Source: Saccharomycopsis phalli (Eukaryota > Ascomycota > Saccharomycetes > Ascoideales > Saccharomycopsidaceae). From it: 64,000 nucleotides of DNA. How positions within the stretch are numbered: the first letter of the stretch is position 1; each line of letters opens with the position of its first letter. The translations under genes were made by a program, and so were the position numbers. The notes beneath the pieces are model-generated. The model was not told the DNA's origin, made no database searches, and worked only from the letters and a program-made list of their open reading frames with translations. Shown one piece after another: positions 40,091-50,285 of this stretch. The stretch covers positions 930,001 through 994,000 of the forward strand of contig CP073212.1 in assembly GCA_020342235.1 (NCBI GenBank), in the 5' to 3' direction.

Positions 40091-41029
40091 TATCAAGTAT
40101 CAAGTATCCAGTAGTAGTATGTAGTATGTAGTATGTAATATGTAGGTGTAAATGTAGTATAGATGTAGATGTAGCAAGGAATAGTATAACGTAATAATGT
40201 AACAAATAATGTAACAAATAATGTATCGTAAATGTAACAAATAATATATCGTAAATATAACAAATTATATAACGTAAATGTAACGAATATTATAACGTAA
40301 TAACGTAGCAAGGAATACAGAAAACGCAATAAAGTAGTACCATAAATAACCATATTGATTCAACACTTGTCATAAATTCATCATGGTCCTCAGCACTAGG
40401 CATGTTGTCAATCTACTTGGCTAAACCATCTCTGGTGAACCATCTTTGGTGTTCAAACCAACAATTTGATTCACTGGAGAATTGCCCTGCCAAATCTGCC
40501 TAGAGCCGCCGATTGCTGCTGAAACGCGCCCCACATTTCAATACGCCAGCACAATGCCGTTGGTAACGGTGGTAATCCACAACGAGTAAATGGTAAATTG
40601 GGCTTTGTTGGTTTCTGAGTACTGCTTGCTTCAATTGTACCAGTGGTTCAGTCAGCCCGTCTAATCTAGCAATTGGTCCACGGAAGCAGTGTCTCATGTG
40701 ACTTGGTACGTATAGATTGGCTCAAGACGTTAGAGTGGTTTCATGTCTAGATTGGTTTATGACGTCTAGATTGGTTTATGACGTTAGAGTGGTTTAAAAC
40801 GTCTAGAGTGGTTTATGACTGTGATGTTATACCAAAGAGTCGGTACCACGAGTTGGTACCAAAGTCGGTACTAGGGTCGGTACTAAGGTCGGTCTACAAG
40901 TCGGCACTAAGAGTTGGTACTACAAGTCTGGTATCAATGACTATGAGCAAAGACTATATATCCAAGAACCGGTATCAAAGCCTAGTACCAAGTCGGTATC
41001 AAAGCCTCCATGTCTGACTCTATCTGACT
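40091..41029. repeat. Several degenerate short-period repeats
   Basis: TATGTAG words lie at 40117-40145; TAACAAATAATG words at 40198-40290; three or four GTCTAGATTGGTTTATGAC units at 40735-40815; and TCGGTACTA/TTGGTACCA words at 40840-41010. There is no supported gene in 39681-41645. Confidence 0.6.
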
Positions 41030-41158
41030 ATCTCACTATCTCACTATCTGACTATCTCACTATCTCACTATCTCACTATCTCACTATCTCACTATCTCAC
41101 TATCTCACTATCTCACTATCTCACTATCTCACTATCTCACTATCTCACTATCTGACTC
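41030..41158. repeat. 8-bp array TATCTCAC
   Basis: About 15 copies, with a few TATCTGAC variants at both edges. Confidence 0.9.
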
Positions 41159-41339
41159 TAGTACATACGACAGTACATACGTCTAGCAAATGTAAATCTC
41201 TACATGTAAATCTCTACATGTAATCTCTAGTAAAGTACTAGTGAGTACTAGTTGGTACTAATAAATTAACGTCAAAATACGAGATACCAGCCGATGTACG
41301 ATAATTACATTTAATACCAGATACCATGGACATGTAATT

Positions 41340-41490
41340 TCTTTTACAAAATTATAATATCTAGTACAATAAACATATCATGGACTATTATTCTGTACAA
41401 TCTTATAAATCTTGTACAATAAACATGATATTTTGTACAATAAACATCATGGACTATAATTCTGTACAATCTTATAAATCTTGTACAATA
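41340..41490. repeat. Duplicated block of about 75 bp with TTGTACAATAAACAT words
   Basis: ATGGACTATTATTCTGTACA and its near copy ATGGACTATAATTCTGTACA each precede TCTTATAAATCTTGTACAAT. It lies in the YPT7 5' flank. Confidence 0.75.
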
Positions 41491-41599
41491 CCATTACCTT
41501 ACTATATCACATCACACTATAACATCACCACCGGTACAATATCACCAGTATAAATCACATTTCTTAATATCTCCATCCCATCCATCGCGACACTCAGTC

Positions 41600-41607
41600 C
41601 CGGGTAA
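41600..41607. promoter_or_regulatory. Reb1-like box (CCGGGTAA) upstream of YPT7
   Basis: It is the exact reverse complement of TTACCCGG and lies 38 bp upstream of the YPT7 ATG. Confidence 0.5.
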
Positions 41608-41645
41608 CTCCCCCACATGGGAAATCGTTGCTAGGTAAAACCATC

Positions 41646-42269
41646 ATGTCTAGCAGAAAGAAGACCTTACTCAAAGTCATTGTCTTGGGCGATTCTGGCG
41701 TGGGCAAGACGTCTCTCATGCAGCAGTTTGTCAACGGGAAGTTCTCCCACCAGTACAAGGCGACCATCGGCGCGGATTTCCTCACCAAGGAGTTGTCCAT
41801 CGACGATAAGAACGTCACCATCCAGTTGTGGGATACAGCGGGCCAGGAGCGGTTCCAGTCGTTGGGGGTGGCGTTTTATCGTGGCGCCGACTGCTGTGTG
41901 CTTGTCTACGATGTCACCAACAGCAAGTCGTTTGAGCACCTCCAGTTCTGGAAGGACGAGTTTCTCATCCAGGCCAACATCAAGAACCCTGCGTCGTTCC
42001 CGTTTGTGGTCTTGGGCAACAAGATTGATATTGACGAGTCAAAGCGCGCGGTTCCGCTGAAAAAGGCCATTCAATGGGCTGAGGAAAAGGGCAACATCCC
42101 GTACTTTGAGACTAGTGCCAAGGAGGCAGTGAACATTGACCAGACGTTTGACGTGGTTGCCCGCAACGCGTTGCAGCAGGAGTTGGAGAACGAGGCCGAG
42201 TTTAATGAGGATTACTCTGATGCTGTGAACATCCAGTTGGACGGTGACAATGGGGGGTGTGCCTGCTGA
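41646..42269 (+). CDS. YPT7: Rab7-type GTPase Ypt7
   Basis: This 207-residue Rab GTPase controls fusion at late endosomes and vacuoles through the HOPS complex. The P-loop GDSGVGKT is at 15-22, the switch I segment is [16 protein letters not shown] is at 62-68, NKID and ETSAK follow, and the C-terminal CAC (GGCAC) is a double geranylgeranylation signal. The length matches Rab7 (207-208). The start at MSSRKK is the only ATG before the GTPase core. VPS10 and VPS27 in this window act in the same endosomal route. Confidence 0.97.
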   Translation: MSSRKKTLLKVIVLGDSGVGKTSLMQQFVNGKFSHQYKATIGADFLTKELSIDDKNVTIQLWDTAGQERFQSLGVAFYRGADCCVLVYDVTNSKSFEHLQFWKDEFLIQANIKNPASFPFVVLGNKIDIDESKRAVPLKKAIQWAEEKGNIPYFETSAKEAVNIDQTFDVVARNALQQELENEAEFNEDYSDAVNIQLDGDNGGCAC

Positions 42270-42475
42270 CTGGCATCATTTAATATTTGGTAATGAATAT
42301 ATTGTTGCAATGCGTAGATTATATAGTTTGGTGGATTATGCTGTGTTGGAACGGCTGGATATTGTGAAGATTGGCATAGGGAACGTTACAAGAAATGTTA
42401 ACATGTAACGTTAACATGGAAATGTTAGCATGGAGCAACGTTTAACCCCGTTTAACATAGTGTTGGCATCGTTTA
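42270..42475. other. YPT7 3' flank
   Basis: ACGTTAACATG words appear near 42385-42430, at the edge of the following array. Nothing else is seen. Confidence 0.4.
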
Positions 42476-42660
42476 ACATCATTTATCGTCATTAACAGTA
42501 TAACATAGTTTACCATCATTAACAGTGTAACATGGTTTACCATCATTAACAGTGTAACATGGTTTACCATCATTAACAGTGTAACATAGTTTACCATCAT
42601 TAACAGTGTAACATAGTTTACCATCATTAACAGTGTAACATAGTTTACCATCATTAAACA
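42476..42660. repeat. 27-bp minisatellite, about 7 copies
   Basis: The unit contains ATAGTTTACCATCATTAACA and GTGTAAC. It is open on the minus strand as a 9-residue NDGKLCYTV repeat, but there is no other coding support. Confidence 0.9.
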
Positions 42661-43436
42661 TCGTAGTTTGTTCATCGATAAGTTTGGTAGTCTTAAAGCG
42701 AATAGTCGTATGATGCCATCCATTGAATCAGTCTGCTTGTGGTCTAGATGGACTGCTGGATATTTGATAGTTGGATTCAGCATCTGACATGTTCCTTGTG
42801 CCCTAAGAAATACATGTCTTGGGACCATTTCTAGTTCCCGAGATGTTTCTAGTACCATTATTCTAGTCCATCCAGTGGCACCTTTATCTTGTCCATCTTC
42901 TAGCACCACTATTCTAGTACCCTCTGGCCACATCTTCCAATACCATATTCTACCTTGACACTAAACCATACAATGTTCAATTGATCCATTCAACAGTGCC
43001 TCATTTGCTCAGGTTGTCTCAGTGATCAATTACATTGGCCAATCATTTAATACCGCCAATTGTGGCTGCTTGCCTCATTCGGAAAAATGGGTTCTAGACT
43101 GGTTGACGTGGTTTATATATATCTTTGGTCCAGACAATTGGTCATTCTCATAAGCCATGTATACTATAGCCATGTCATACCATGTCATCATATCATGTCA
43201 TATCATACCATGTCAAATCCTATGGTCAGCCACTCTACTCAAGACTGTTGTATAATTCAACCATCAACTGTCATGGGTCCTATCTGGTCATTATAAATGC
43301 AGTTGTGCATTTCAAGTGTGGACTGACGAGTGTGGTTCAATGAAAGAATCAGATAGCACCACGGAGATGATGTATAAACCGTCTCGGCAAATTACTCACT
43401 GGGGAATCACTGGTGAATCACTGATGAATCACTCGC
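42661..43436. other. Intergenic, no gene seen
   Basis: TTCTAGTACC words occur at 42850-42925, and ATGTCATATCATACC words at 43165-43215. Confidence 0.4.
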
Positions 43437-43478
43437 TGAATCAGCTAAATCAGCTAAATCAGCTAAATCAGCTAAATC
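43437..43478. repeat. 9-bp repeat (AAATCAGCT) beside the PHO80 stop
   Basis: Four to five copies of AAATCAGCT lie about 20-60 bp downstream of the PHO80 stop codon. Confidence 0.8.
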
Positions 43479-43496
43479 ACCACATATCACCACATA

Positions 43497-44423
43497 TCAA
43501 CTCACTAGCTCCTTGGAAAACCCAAGCTTCGGCTGCTCACTGGGCTCAGTCAGACTAGACTTCTCCACCACAGGAATCCCAACGGGAATTTCATTTGGAA
43601 ATTTGGACTCTGCCAGTCCTACTTCTGCTTCCTTCTCCTCCCTCTGTTTCTCGTCACTAGGGTTTCCCTCCCTCGTGCTCTTTCTCACTTGCCCTTCTTC
43701 ATCGCTATCCACTGCCACAGCAGAACTCCGCTTCAGCGGCGAACAGGCAAACTCCATCATGGACTTGTCGCTAATCCGCTTGGCCATGGGCATCTCCAAC
43801 ACATAGACATCGTGCAAGTCGTCCTTGCCATTGACATTTATATTTTCCGAGCCAACCAAGTCGATCATTTTCTTGTAGTAGTTGTCCAAGACCTCCTCTG
43901 CGTATCCAATGTCAATCAAGCGGGTTGTGCCCGAGGAATCCCAGTCGTTGGTCTGCTTGCGCTTGGGGATGATCCGCCAGCCGACACGCTCCAAAAACTC
44001 CATTTCAAGGAAGTTGAGCTCGTTGATATTGACGCCACCGACCTTGGCGTAGTGCCGGTTGGTACAGAAGTAGTCACAGAGGCCTTTTGCCGCGATTGTC
44101 GTCGAGGTGAGCAAGAACCGGTGCACCGTCAAGGAGTTTAGCGTGAAGCTCTTGTAGTTGCTCGAAAGAAGATCAATGTAGTACACCGCAATGAGGAGCA
44201 TCAGGTTCTCCAAGCTGCTGTAGTGGCTGAGCCGAAGAAGATAATCGTAAATGGAGATGTTTGGCGGGGCTCTTGAGTGGAACCGGGTGAGGCTTTCTGA
44301 GGCAAGCGAGGTGGGCAAGTTGTCGTTGATTCTGATGAGCAGCACCAACATCCGCGATATTATCACCACAAGGTCGTTTTTGGGGCACTGGAGGAACGCC
44401 CTGGGGAGTTTCCGGGTGGTCAT
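43497..44423 (-). CDS. PHO80: Pho85 cyclin Pho80
   Basis: This 308-residue cyclin of the Pho85 kinase represses the phosphate-starvation response by targeting Pho4. The cyclin box (about residues 12-150) is close to S. cerevisiae Pho80: CPKNDLVVIISRMLVLLIRI, RFHSRAPPNISIYDYLLRLS, FTLNSLTVHRFLLTSTTIAA and KGLCDYFCTNRHYAKVGGVN. The C-terminal 120 residues are rich in Ser, Glu and Lys and likely disordered. The start is the first ATG. A CACGTGGG site lies 43 bp upstream. Confidence 0.93.
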   Translation of the reverse strand: MTTRKLPRAFLQCPKNDLVVIISRMLVLLIRINDNLPTSLASESLTRFHSRAPPNISIYDYLLRLSHYSSLENLMLLIAVYYIDLLSSNYKSFTLNSLTVHRFLLTSTTIAAKGLCDYFCTNRHYAKVGGVNINELNFLEMEFLERVGWRIIPKRKQTNDWDSSGTTRLIDIGYAEEVLDNYYKKMIDLVGSENINVNGKDDLHDVYVLEMPMAKRISDKSMMEFACSPLKRSSAVAVDSDEEGQVRKSTREGNPSDEKQREEKEAEVGLAESKFPNEIPVGIPVVEKSSLTEPSEQPKLGFSKELVS

Positions 44424-44466
44424 CGTGGAAGAAGTGGATGGAACACGGCCAGGTGTAGTGCCGAGC

Positions 44467-44472
44467 CACGTG
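44467..44472. promoter_or_regulatory. CACGTG box (CCACGTGGG) upstream of PHO80
   Basis: CACGTGGG is the high-affinity form of the Pho4 site in S. cerevisiae. It lies 43 bp from the PHO80 start. A feedback loop is possible but only inferred; Cbf1 also binds CACGTG. Confidence 0.4.
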
Positions 44473-44529
44473 GGCAGGCATGGAAAACGGCGAAGCGAGA
44501 AGCACGAAAACGGATGGGATGCGTGAGGT

Positions 44530-44640
44530 GAGATGGGAGAGAGAGAGGGAGAGAGTAAGTGAGTGAGTGATGGATGGATGGATGGGATGATGGAGATGGT
44601 GAGAGATGGGATAGAGAGAGATGGAGACGGATATGATGGA
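44530..44640. repeat. GAGAGAGG/GTGAGTGA/GATG microsatellites upstream of PHO80
   Basis: Purine-rich GAGAGA, then GAGTGAGTGATG, then GGATGGATGGATGG, in sequence about 110-215 bp from the start codon. Confidence 0.8.
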
Positions 44641-45529
44641 TGTTAATTGAGATGATATCAATGAAAATTGGTAGACACCTCAGTGGCTGCTTATAAAACC
44701 CTTGAATCAACCACACAGGTAGATTCGCACAATTACAGCCACAATTGCTCATCAACACCAATCCTATCTTCCTCTACAGTACAATTCTCATACTGTTCAT
44801 GACGACGGATGACAGTATGCGGGTACCAGGGCCGAGTCTAAATGGACATGCAATTGCTGCTTTTAATTGATCGCAAATCTCTGCGGGCTTATCGCAATCG
44901 AATTCCGCTGTTTTCTACATGGCCGTCCACAAGATACCTCAAAAACGTCGCCGGGAATGTCGCTGGGGCTTGAAAATTTTTCACTGGGTCGAATCGATTA
45001 TTCAGTGGCTTCATGCATACCTCAAGTGTAAAATTCCCAATGGTGCATTTCCCTATGGGGATTTTTATCGATCTCAACGTCTGCGTCTGAATGTATCTAA
45101 GAATGCAGTGTAGTAGTTTTATCAAATGTGTAATCTAGTATTTCAATAAATCAATCTATAGTCTAATTACAATGTCTGCGTTTATCTACACATCTGTACA
45201 TCCATCTATACATCTACATATATCTATACAAGTACATCCATCTATACAAGTACATCCATCTATACATCTACATTCTACTTCTACGTACCTTTTACTCATC
45301 CAGCAACTGCTCCGTCCAAATGACAAATTCCTTGCTACTCAACCCCACCATCAGTCCTGTCCCACATCTCATATCACCAAGGACTTTCAACCGAGCTATC
45401 ATGCCAATTGTAATGTAGATCCGTATCACCAAATACGCCTAGCTATTTCCACTCGCTCATTTCAGTGATCTATGTACCTAATCATGCCCCCGCCATATCC
45501 TCGCCATATCCCACTATATCCACACTACT
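44641..45529. other. Intergenic, no convincing gene
   Basis: A 64-residue ORF starts at 44919 (MAVHKIPQKRRRECRWGLKI) but has no recognised family and both strands are open. ACATCCATCTATACA words form a short array at 45182-45272. Confidence 0.4.
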
Positions 45530-45549
45530 CACGTGTATCCTTACACGTG
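45530..45549. promoter_or_regulatory. Perfect inverted repeat CACGTGTA-TCCT-TACACGTG
   Basis: Eight-base arms with a 4-base loop, each arm holding a CACGTG palindrome. No gene start is nearby; a LINE remnant begins about 35 bp away. Confidence 0.4.
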
Positions 45550-45584
45550 GGACCATCACTCTATACAAACCTCGCCAATTCAGA

Positions 45585-46010
45585 ATGTAGATAATATTTA
45601 TCCAAACCTATAGCTATACCAGGCCCCAGAGGAGATTTATACTTCATCGTCCAAGACAAAGGACGGTACTGCTATGTAGTCGTCAAAGAAAACAGTGCCA
45701 GAGAGAACCTTCAACCTATGTTGGTGAATATGCAGAGTAATCGACAGTGAGACAGTGTGTTTTCCTAGGTGACTTGAGCAACCCTCCTAACGTGCTGTAG
45801 CAAAAGGAAACCACCAGGCACTGACAGTAGAATCCTACATTCTAAGCTTTGCTACATCTGAAAAGAGAGCTCAATTAGCAGTGGTAATTTATTTGTACAT
45901 CTGAAAAGAGGGCTCAATTAGCAGTGGTAATTTATTTGTACATCTGAAAAGAGGGCTCAATTAACAGTGGTAATTTATTTGTACATCTGTTCTTGGGCTT
46001 GTCGTGGTTA
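45585..46010 (-). mobile_element. Old LINE copy with an internal triplication
   Basis: On the minus strand it carries the family 3' UTR and part of the ORF end, diverged from the young copies. Inside it, three tandem copies of a 43-bp unit (ACATCTGAAAAGAGGGCTCA...) lie at 45854-45982; these derive from the LINE coding end. Confidence 0.7.
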
Positions 46011-46224
46011 ATTAGCCACTGCAGAATACGTCAAGTGTTCAGGTCGGTACCTCTGCTACAGAATCCCATTACAGAATACAATAGCAAGTCCTCTAATCGG
46101 TATTCAACACCATCTAATTGTTGGACAATAGTCTCGTAAGAGGCTTGTCATTTCCTATAAAGCCCATTTTCCGCTATATACCACGACATTTCTTTTAGCT
46201 ACATCTCCGAAAACACATCAACTA

Positions 46225-47021
46225 ATAATAATAATATTTATTTAAGGCTATAGCTATACTAGGCTCCCAGGGGAGATTTATACTTCGCCGTCTATGACTA
46301 AGGACGGTGCTGCTATATAGTCGTCGAAAGAAAACTCTGCAACAGAGATAAAAAACTTTCGACCAGAGCTTGTAAATATGTAAGGTAATGAGCATTGGAG
46401 GGGCAATGAGTTTTTCGCCTAGATCTTTGGAGGTAACTTTAGCCACCCCCTCCCCAAGGTACTAATTCGGTAGCCCTCCTAACATGCTGTAACAAAAAGA
46501 GAAAGCTACCGGTCCAGCACCGACGAGTAGAATTCTATAAGATTTTTAAGCTTCGCCTTATCTGAGAAGAGGATGCGAGCTTGAGTAGCGTTGGTAATTC
46601 CTTCAGGAATCTGTGCTTGGGCTCGAGAGTCCAATAGTATCGGGCATGTGAAATCGTGAAAAATAGATGGTGCAGCATCCTCACATCGGCTGCATGATGG
46701 GCTCGCTTCGGCATTGAATAAAGTCTTAGTTTTATGTGAGACTAGGCTTTGGCCGCTAAGGAGTTGACTGATTTTGCTTAGTGCTCGTTTGGGCCCAACT
46801 AGTGCTTCTGAAAGTAGTAATGTTGACTTTTCAGTAGTAACTTGAATTGGACCTCGGCGTAGCGTTGTGTAGTGAGTCGGTAGTCGGATTTCATTGGAGT
46901 CAATGAGTTCTTGCCATTCCTTGGTTACTTTTTTCCTTGTAGCTTCTTTTAAAACAGAAATTTTTCTTTGTTTCAGCGGGGCCATTTGTTGTGTGGCAGT
47001 TTCCAGTTCAGTCTGATCTTG
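46225..47021 (-). mobile_element. Young 5'-truncated LINE copy with 13-bp target duplication
   Basis: It is flanked by AACACATCAACTA at 46212-46224 and 47022-47034. On the minus strand it encodes the open C-terminal end of a LINE ORF2 (stop at 46506), with TTYTTLRRGPIQ-like residues and a CX2CX8HX3C knuckle (CSRC...IFHDFTC). A 3' UTR follows, ending GGCTATAGCC-type sequence and AAATAAATATTATTATT. It is nearly identical to 57738-58498, so insertion was recent. The 5' end is truncated; no reverse transcriptase or endonuclease domain is in the window. Confidence 0.9.
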
Positions 47022-47259
47022 AACACATCAACTATACATGGCCATACTCTCCAAGCTACGCTCTATCACCCTGTTGGTAATCTCTGATAGTTTCTACTAC
47101 TTACTGGCCAATTTCCAATTAATCTGTGCTTGCCTTGAACTCTAATGTATAATTCGGAAACCGTGTAAACTGATTTACGCCATTATCTACAATTTGTAAT
47201 TATACTACATCAGCCCATTTTACCGTATATAAATCTAACTATAGTGAAACCAATTTATA

Positions 47260-49215
47260 TCAATTGCCAGAATTGTTGGAGTTTCCAGAATTCAGATTAC
47301 TGGAACCTGCATTTGAATTATTTGAATTGTTGCCATTGGAATTATTACCGTTGGAGTTGTTGGAGTTGGAGTTGGAGTTGGAGTTGTTGGAATTCGAGTT
47401 GTTACCATTGGAGTTGTTGGAGTTGTTACCATTGGAGTTGTTACCATTGGAATTATTGAAGTTGGAGTTGTTGGAGTTGTTGGAGTTGTTTCCATTAGAA
47501 TTGTTCCCATTAGAATTGTTCCCATTAGAATTGTTTCCATTAGAGTTGTTTCCATTAGAATTGTTTCCATTAGAATTGTTCCCATTAGAATTGTTCCCAT
47601 TAGAATTGTTTCCATTAGAGTTGTTTCCATTAGAATTGTTCCCATTAGAATTGTTTCCATTAGAATTGTTCCCATTAGAGCTGTTTCCATTAGAATTGTT
47701 TCCATTAGAATTGTTCCCATTAGAGTTGTTTCCATTAGAATTGTTCCCATTAGAATTGTTTCCATTAGAGCTGTTTCCATTAGAATTGTTGGAATTGGAA
47801 TTGTCGTCATTGGAATTATCGTCATTGGAATTATCGTCATTGGAATTGTCGTCATTGGAATTATCGTCATTGGAATTATTGTCATTGGAATTGTCGTCAT
47901 TGGAATTATCGTCATTGAAATTGTCGTCATTGGAATTGTCGTCATTGGAATTGTCGTTATTGGAATTGTCGTTATTGGAATTAATGGAGTTGTTTCCGTT
48001 GTTTCCATTGGAGTTGTTGCCGCTGGAGTTTGTTCCATTATTGTTGTTATTACCAAAGTCGTTTCCACTAGAGACGAAGTTTGAGTTGCTGTTGGAGTTG
48101 TCATTTCCAGTTCCGTCATTATTTCCGTCACTTCCATCACCACTTCCATCACCACTTCCATCACCACTTCCATCACCACTTCCATCACCACTTCCATCAC
48201 CACTTCCATCACCACTTCCATCACCACTTCCATCACCACTATCATTCAGATCACTGCTTGAGCCGTCTGGCGAGTCAGTAGCAGTGGCGTCAGTAGCAGT
48301 AGCAGTAGCATCGGCACCATCTGTAGCAGTAGCATCTCCAGTGTCAGTAGCGGTATCTGTTGACGGCGTATCGGCATCACCAGTGTCCGCATTATCATCA
48401 GAACCATCCAGAGAATCAGAGTCACTACTGTCGCTTGAACCTCCCCCGCCAAATTCACCAATTCCACCAGCAAGCAATCCGGCTCCACCAACTTCAGCAA
48501 TAGTGGTACCAATTCCGCTGCCTTTTTTAGGAGAATTGTTGTTGTTGTTATTGTTATTGCCGTTGTTGTTGTTGTTATTGTTATTGCCGTTGTTGTTGTT
48601 GTTATTGTTATTGCCGTTGTTGTTGTTACCGTTCTGGTCGTTGTTGTTAGCATTATTAACATTGTTATTGCCGTTGTTATTACCATTTTCGTTCTTGTTA
48701 TTATCATTATTACCATTGTTATTGCCGTTGTTATTACCATTGTTTCCATTTTCGTTCTTGTTATTGTCATTGGCATTTCCATTCTGATTCTGCTCTGGCT
48801 CGGCATTTGGAGAAGCAGACGCCGCAGGACTGTTGCTAACTTTGTTCGTCTCCGTAACAGTCTTGGACGGCTCTGGTGTTGGTTTTGTCTCATCTGGTTT
48901 TGCCTCATTTGGCTTTGTTTCATCTGGCTTTGCAACAGGATTCGGTTCAGGCTTGCTATCCAAGGCTTGTGCAGCACTGGTCACCAACGGTGGTTTGGGT
49001 AATTCCTTTCCAGCAACACCGGGAATCCCCACTTCTGGAGCAGCTTCGGCCGGCTTCAATGCCTTGGGAAGGATCTTTCCAAGAGAACCGGAAATACTCT
49101 CTCCGATTTTACCAAAGATGCCTCCAAGCCCTCTGGTATGGAGCTCAGGGAAAAGAGTCGGGGCACACAATACTGCGGCGATATATAATAGCAAAAAGGT
49201 TGAAAAGAGCCGCAT
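47260..49215 (-). CDS. Secreted Asn/Ser/Asp-rich repeat protein, function unknown
   Basis: This 651-residue protein begins with a signal peptide (MRLFSTFLLLYIAAVLCAPT). After a possible Kex2-like site near HTRG there is a short Gly-rich amphipathic segment (GLGGIFGKIGESISGSLGKI). A Pro/Glu/Lys-rich part follows, then low-complexity blocks: NGNN runs, a Ser/Asp stretch, about ten SGDG units, about fifteen NSNDD units and about thirty NSNGN units. There are many potential N-glycosylation sites (NNS, NGS). There is no hydrophobic C-terminus, so no GPI anchor. A cell-wall or secreted matrix role is inferred from composition. The opposite strand is also open for 507 codons, which is a side effect of the repeats. 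Confidence 0.65.
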   Translation of the reverse strand: MRLFSTFLLLYIAAVLCAPTLFPELHTRGLGGIFGKIGESISGSLGKILPKALKPAEAAPEVGIPGVAGKELPKPPLVTSAAQALDSKPEPNPVAKPDETKPNEAKPDETKPTPEPSKTVTETNKVSNSPAASASPNAEPEQNQNGNANDNNKNENGNNGNNNGNNNGNNDNNKNENGNNNGNNNVNNANNNDQNGNNNNGNNNNNNNNGNNNNNNNNGNNNNNNNNSPKKGSGIGTTIAEVGGAGLLAGGIGEFGGGGSSDSSDSDSLDGSDDNADTGDADTPSTDTATDTGDATATDGADATATATDATATDSPDGSSSDLNDSGDGSGDGSGDGSGDGSGDGSGDGSGDGSGDGSGDGSDGNNDGTGNDNSNSNSNFVSSGNDFGNNNNNGTNSSGNNSNGNNGNNSINSNNDNSNNDNSNDDNSNDDNFNDDNSNDDNSNDNNSNDDNSNDDNSNDDNSNDDNSNDDNSNSNNSNGNSSNGNNSNGNNSNGNNSNGNNSNGNNSNGNSSNGNNSNGNNSNGNNSNGNNSNGNNSNGNNSNGNNSNGNNSNGNNSNGNNSNGNNSNGNNSNGNNSNNSNNSNFNNSNGNNSNGNNSNNSNGNNSNSNNSNSNSNSNNSNGNNSNGNNSNNSNAGSSNLNSGNSNNSGN

Positions 49216-49346
49216 TACTGGAAATCGAGCGTTGTGGGATCTTAAATATGGCAGCTAGCACCAAGCCCTTGGCTACTGGCTACTGGATTTTGCCAAACGA
49301 GGTAGGGTATGGTTGTGAGGCGGGGAGCAAACAAGAGAGGTGGAAT

Positions 49347-49616
49347 ATGGGGATTGTGAGGGTATTTGCTACATTTATTGTTGGCTGCTGTTGTATCTTT
49401 TCGTGTTTTCCGTTGTTGTTGGTGAGGATGTTGTCAGAATTGTCTTGGTTGGATCTCGGAGCCAAGACCAAGTCTTGGAATGCATATGCATACCCAGACA
49501 TGGAAACTTGTCCAGGCTTATTGATGAAACGTTTACCGGATCTAGTGAAGCGAGATTCATGTACGTTGGATGTATTGTTGAATTACCGGGAATTGTTCTT
49601 GGGTCATGGGATATAG
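49347..49616 (+). CDS. Possible small membrane or secreted ORF, 89 residues
   Basis: It starts MGIVRVFATFIVGCCCIFSC with a hydrophobic N-terminus and ends LLNYRELFLGHGI. No family is recognised. Other frames are also open here, and the region is the 5' flank of the minus-strand repeat protein, so chance is quite possible. Confidence 0.2.
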   Translation: MGIVRVFATFIVGCCCIFSCFPLLLVRMLSELSWLDLGAKTKSWNAYAYPDMETCPGLLMKRLPDLVKRDSCTLDVLLNYRELFLGHGI

Positions 49617-49648
49617 GTAATATATGTATATTTATATATACAATGTCA

Positions 49649-49904
49649 AGGAGGGCTACCGAGTTAGTACCTTGGGGAGGGGGTGGCTAAAGTTACCTCC
49701 AAAGATCTAGGTGAAAAACTCATTGCCCCTCCAATGCTCATTACCTTATATATTTACAAGCTCTTATTGAAAGTTTTTTATCTCTGTTGCAGAGTTTTCT
49801 TTTGACGACTATATAGCAGCACCGTCCTTAGTCGTAGACGGCGAAGTATAAATCTCCCCTGGGAGCCTAGTATAGCAATAGCCTTAAATAAATATTATTA
49901 TTAT
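49649..49904 (+). mobile_element. Short 5'-truncated LINE 3' end with 12-bp target duplication
   Basis: It is flanked by TATACAATGTCA at 49637-49648 and 49905-49916. It contains only the 3' UTR, starting at AGGAGGGCTACC and ending GCCTTAAATAAATATTATTA. It differs at a handful of sites from the 46225 and 57738 copies and is young. Confidence 0.9.
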
Positions 49905-49916
49905 TATACAATGTCA

Positions 49917-50111
49917 TGGATTGAGATGGTATGCCAATGATTGAGATGGAATATAGATTAAAATAGTATTGGTGACTAGTATTGTGTGGTTGATAAAACT
50001 GTTGAAACGTGTCTATCTTGGATGTCCCCGTCACTCGGAGATGATTCATTCTATCCGTTGGTTTATTGAGCAAGTACATGGTAAATGTAAAATCACAGTA
50101 TAGACGGTGGA
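49917..50111. other. Intergenic, no gene seen
   Basis: Short AT-rich spacer between a LINE copy and a minisatellite. Confidence 0.4.
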
Positions 50112-50285
50112 CAAATAATGCTAGACAATAATACTAGACAATAATACTAGACAATAATACTAGACAATAATACTAGACAATAATACTAGACAATAATACT
50201 AGACAATAATACTAGACAATAATACTAGACAATAATACTAGACAATAATACTAGACAATAATACTAGACAATAATACTATACAAT
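50112..50285. repeat. 13-bp array ACAATAATACTAG, 13 copies
   Basis: The copies are nearly perfect; the outer units have single changes. Confidence 0.95.

Noticed and set aside
41628-42269. CTG-clade (Ser-CTG) signal in YPT7 and PHO80
   Set aside because: The few in-frame CTG codons I checked fall at positions that vary among orthologs, so they do not decide the genetic code.
44889-45125. Overlapping ORFs of 64 and 78 codons on both strands
   Set aside because: No family, no promoter signal, and both strands are open.
47264-48787. 507-codon plus-strand ORF of LPLELFPLELF repeats
   Set aside because: It is the antisense of the 12-15 bp repeats in the Asn/Ser-rich gene; period-3 arrays without stops keep several frames open. 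The other strand has a signal peptide.
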